Source: Pelomonas sp. KK5
Lineage (GTDB): Bacteria > Pseudomonadota > Gammaproteobacteria > Burkholderiales > Burkholderiaceae_C
Direction: 5' to 3'
Length of the DNA stretch: 43,752 nt
NCBI RefSeq assembly: GCF_001984095.1
Contig: NZ_LYVQ01000024.1
Coordinates: forward strand, 1-43,752
The notes below the pieces were generated by a model. The model saw only the letters and a list, made by a program, of their open reading frames with translations. It was not told where the DNA came from and made no database searches. Made by a program: the position numbers and the translations under genes. Shown here piece after piece: positions 42,506 through 43,752 of the stretch. The first letter of the stretch is position 1, and every line of letters starts with the position of its first letter.

Positions 42506-43752
42506 TCAGCGGTCCTTGGCCGGTTCGGTCGGCGAGCCGGCGTTCTGTTCCTTGATGCTCAAGGGGCTGCTGTTCGGGTTGGCAGGCACGACCGGCGCGC
42601 CGGTGTCGGGCAGCACGGCGGTCTTGGCCGGCACCGTGGCCTGCTGCACCGCGCGGATCGAGTCGTAGCGGTCCAGCGTCAGCTGGTCGGCGGTGGCCTG
42701 GTCGCGCAGCACGACCGGGCGCAGGAAGACCATCAGGTTGGTCTTGATGCGCTTGCGGTTGTTGCTCTTGAACAGGTTGCCCACCAGCGGCAGGCTGGCC
42801 AGGCCGGGCACGCCGTCCTCGCCGTCGCTGTACTCGTCCTTCAGCAGGCCGCCCAGCACGATGATGGAGCCGTCGTCGACGGTGACGGTGGTCTCGATCG
42901 CGCTCTTGTCGGTGGTCGGTCCATTGGTCGAGGAGCTGGTGCCCGCCACCACCGAGGAATTCTCCTGGTAGACCGTCATGCGGATCGTGCCGTTCTCGCC
43001 GATCTGGCTGCGGATGCGCAGCGTCAGGCCCACGTCCTTGCGGTCGACGGTCTGGAAGGGCGAGCTGGTGCCGGTGGTCGAGGTCGTGTAGGTGCCGGTC
43101 ACGAAGGGCACGTTCTGGCCGATCACGATCTTGGCCTCCTCGTTGTCCAGCGCCACCAGGTTGGGCGTGGACAGCACGTTGGCGCCGGTCTGGCTCTCCA
43201 GGAAGTTGGCCAGCGCGCCGAGCGTGTAGACGCCGGCGATCTTCTTGAACACGGCGAAGTTCAGGCCTTGCTGCGCAGACTGCAGCGCCGTGCCGATCGT
43301 TGTTGAGTTGTTGCTGGCCGTGGCCACCGAGTCCGTGATGATGTTGGCCGAGCCGGTGCCGAAGTTCGTGCCGAGACCCACGGTCTTGCCGAACAGGTTC
43401 TGCCACTGGAAGCCGAAGTTGCCGCTCTTGGAGACGTCGACCTTGACGATCATCGACTCCACGTAGACCTGCGCGCGGCGGCCGTCCAGCTGGTCGATCA
43501 CGTTGCGGATCTGGCGGTACAGCGGATCGGGGGCGGTGATGATCAGCGAGTTGGTGGCCGGGTCGGCCTGCACGAAGCCGCCGGTGGACGGGCTGGGCGA
43601 GGCGGATACCGGCGTGGTCGACTGGCTCGAGGCATTGCTGCCGCTGGCGCCGCCGAGGCTGTTGTTGTTGCTGGTGGCGTTGAGCTGGTTGCCGAAGCTG
43701 CTGCTGTTGTTGCCGCTCGTCCCGGTGCCGGCGCCGGCCCCACCGCCCCCGC
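42506..43752 (-). CDS. gspD: Type II secretion system secretin GspD (5' truncated)
   Basis: The visible C-terminal ~415 residues of GspD; the frame is open to the window edge, so the N-domains are outside. It starts with a Gly/Ser/Asn/Thr-rich stretch of about 50 residues inside the N3 domain, continues with GGFVQADPATNSLIITAPDPLYRQIRNVIDQLD of N3 and the secretin barrel (VYVESMIVKVDVSKSGNFGFQWQ; VLSTPNLVALDNEEAKIVIGQNVPFVTG; LTLRIRSQIGENGTIRMTVYQENSSV; VTVDDGSIIVLGGLLKDEYSDGEDGVPGLASLPLVGNLFKSNNRKRIKTNLMVFLRPVVLRD) and an S-domain-like tail. It forms the outer-membrane pore for folded exoproteins. Upstream gsp genes presumably follow beyond 43752. Confidence 0.93.
   Translation of the reverse strand, partial: GGGGAGAGTGTSGNNSSSFGNQLNATSNNNSLGGASGSNASSQSTTPVSASPSPSTGGFVQADPATNSLIITAPDPLYRQIRNVIDQLDGRRAQVYVESMIVKVDVSKSGNFGFQWQNLFGKTVGLGTNFGTGSANIITDSVATASNNSTTIGTALQSAQQGLNFAVFKKIAGVYTLGALANFLESQTGANVLSTPNLVALDNEEAKIVIGQNVPFVTGTYTTSTTGTSSPFQTVDRKDVGLTLRIRSQIGENGTIRMTVYQENSSVVAGTSSSTNGPTTDKSAIETTVTVDDGSIIVLGGLLKDEYSDGEDGVPGLASLPLVGNLFKSNNRKRIKTNLMVFLRPVVLRDQATADQLTLDRYDSIRAVQQATVPAKTAVLPDTGAPVVPANPNSSPLSIKEQNAGSPTEPAKDR

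Noticed and set aside
43574-43752. Possible DNA repeat in the gspD start region
   Set aside because: The short repeats encode the Gly/Ser/Asn-rich insertion typical of secretin N3 domains; no regular DNA unit or CRISPR-like spacing.

Overview
The window (about two-thirds G+C) reads as ordinary chromosome of a beta-proteobacterium of the order Burkholderiales, probably near the Rubrivivax/Leptothrix/Roseateles group. This rests on protein character and on gene blocks typical of that order: yggS divergent from pilT-pilU; dolP-diaA-yraN divergent from rsmI; tldD followed by a DAHP synthase; rplM-rpsI-erpA followed by anmK, an M23 peptidase and tyrS. The order assignment is inference from general knowledge, not from a search. 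I see no rRNA, tRNA, transposase, integrase, phage gene or CRISPR array. No gene-free stretch exceeds 300 bases.

Layout. 1-2.2 kb: the end of a catabolic operon (biotin-dependent acyl-CoA carboxylase subunit translationally coupled to a BKACE-type beta-keto acid cleavage enzyme). 2.2-6.3 kb: small membrane protein, GTPase YlqF/RbgA, a membrane-anchored cold-shock-domain protein, a stand-alone TonB C-terminal domain protein and a chemotaxis receptor. 6.5-9.4 kb: yggS and the twitching-motility ATPases pilT and pilU. 9.4-14.8 kb: a 3-hydroxyisobutyrate-dehydrogenase-family enzyme, then a four-gene ABC exporter (adaptor, ATPase, two FtsX-type permeases). 14.8-17.4 kb: dolP, diaA, yraN and rsmI. 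17.4-19.8 kb: small secreted protein, epimerase and divergent LysR regulator. 19.8-25.2 kb: tldD, aroG behind an aromatic leader-peptide attenuator, a TRIC/UPF0126 channel and htpG. 25.2-28 kb: srkA, a DUF2726 protein and a GNAT acetyltransferase. 28-33.5 kb: rplM, rpsI, erpA, anmK, M23 peptidase and tyrS. 33.5-38.5 kb: a secreted tricorn-like protease, a 5'-nucleotidase and a 2-oxoglutarate oxygenase. 38.5-43.75 kb: type II secretion genes gspF, gspE and gspD (partial), split by an oppositely oriented glycosyltransferase.

The most interesting signals are regulatory. Between tldD and aroG lies a complete-looking transcription attenuator: a 26-codon leader ORF with the run FFFGYFWF, mutually exclusive hairpins and an intrinsic terminator. 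At least six genes (pilT, tldD, the aroG leader ORF, the TRIC-channel gene, srkA, the 5'-nucleotidase gene) carry a -10-like hexamer ending exactly 7 or 8 nt before the ATG and no Shine-Dalgarno sequence, which suggests frequent leaderless transcription. The ABC-exporter adaptor has no canonical start codon but has a strong Shine-Dalgarno ideally placed before an ATC codon. Several perfect inverted repeats sit in promoter positions (erpA, the lysR/epimerase pair, the chemotaxis receptor, tyrS, and upstream of the small membrane protein gene).
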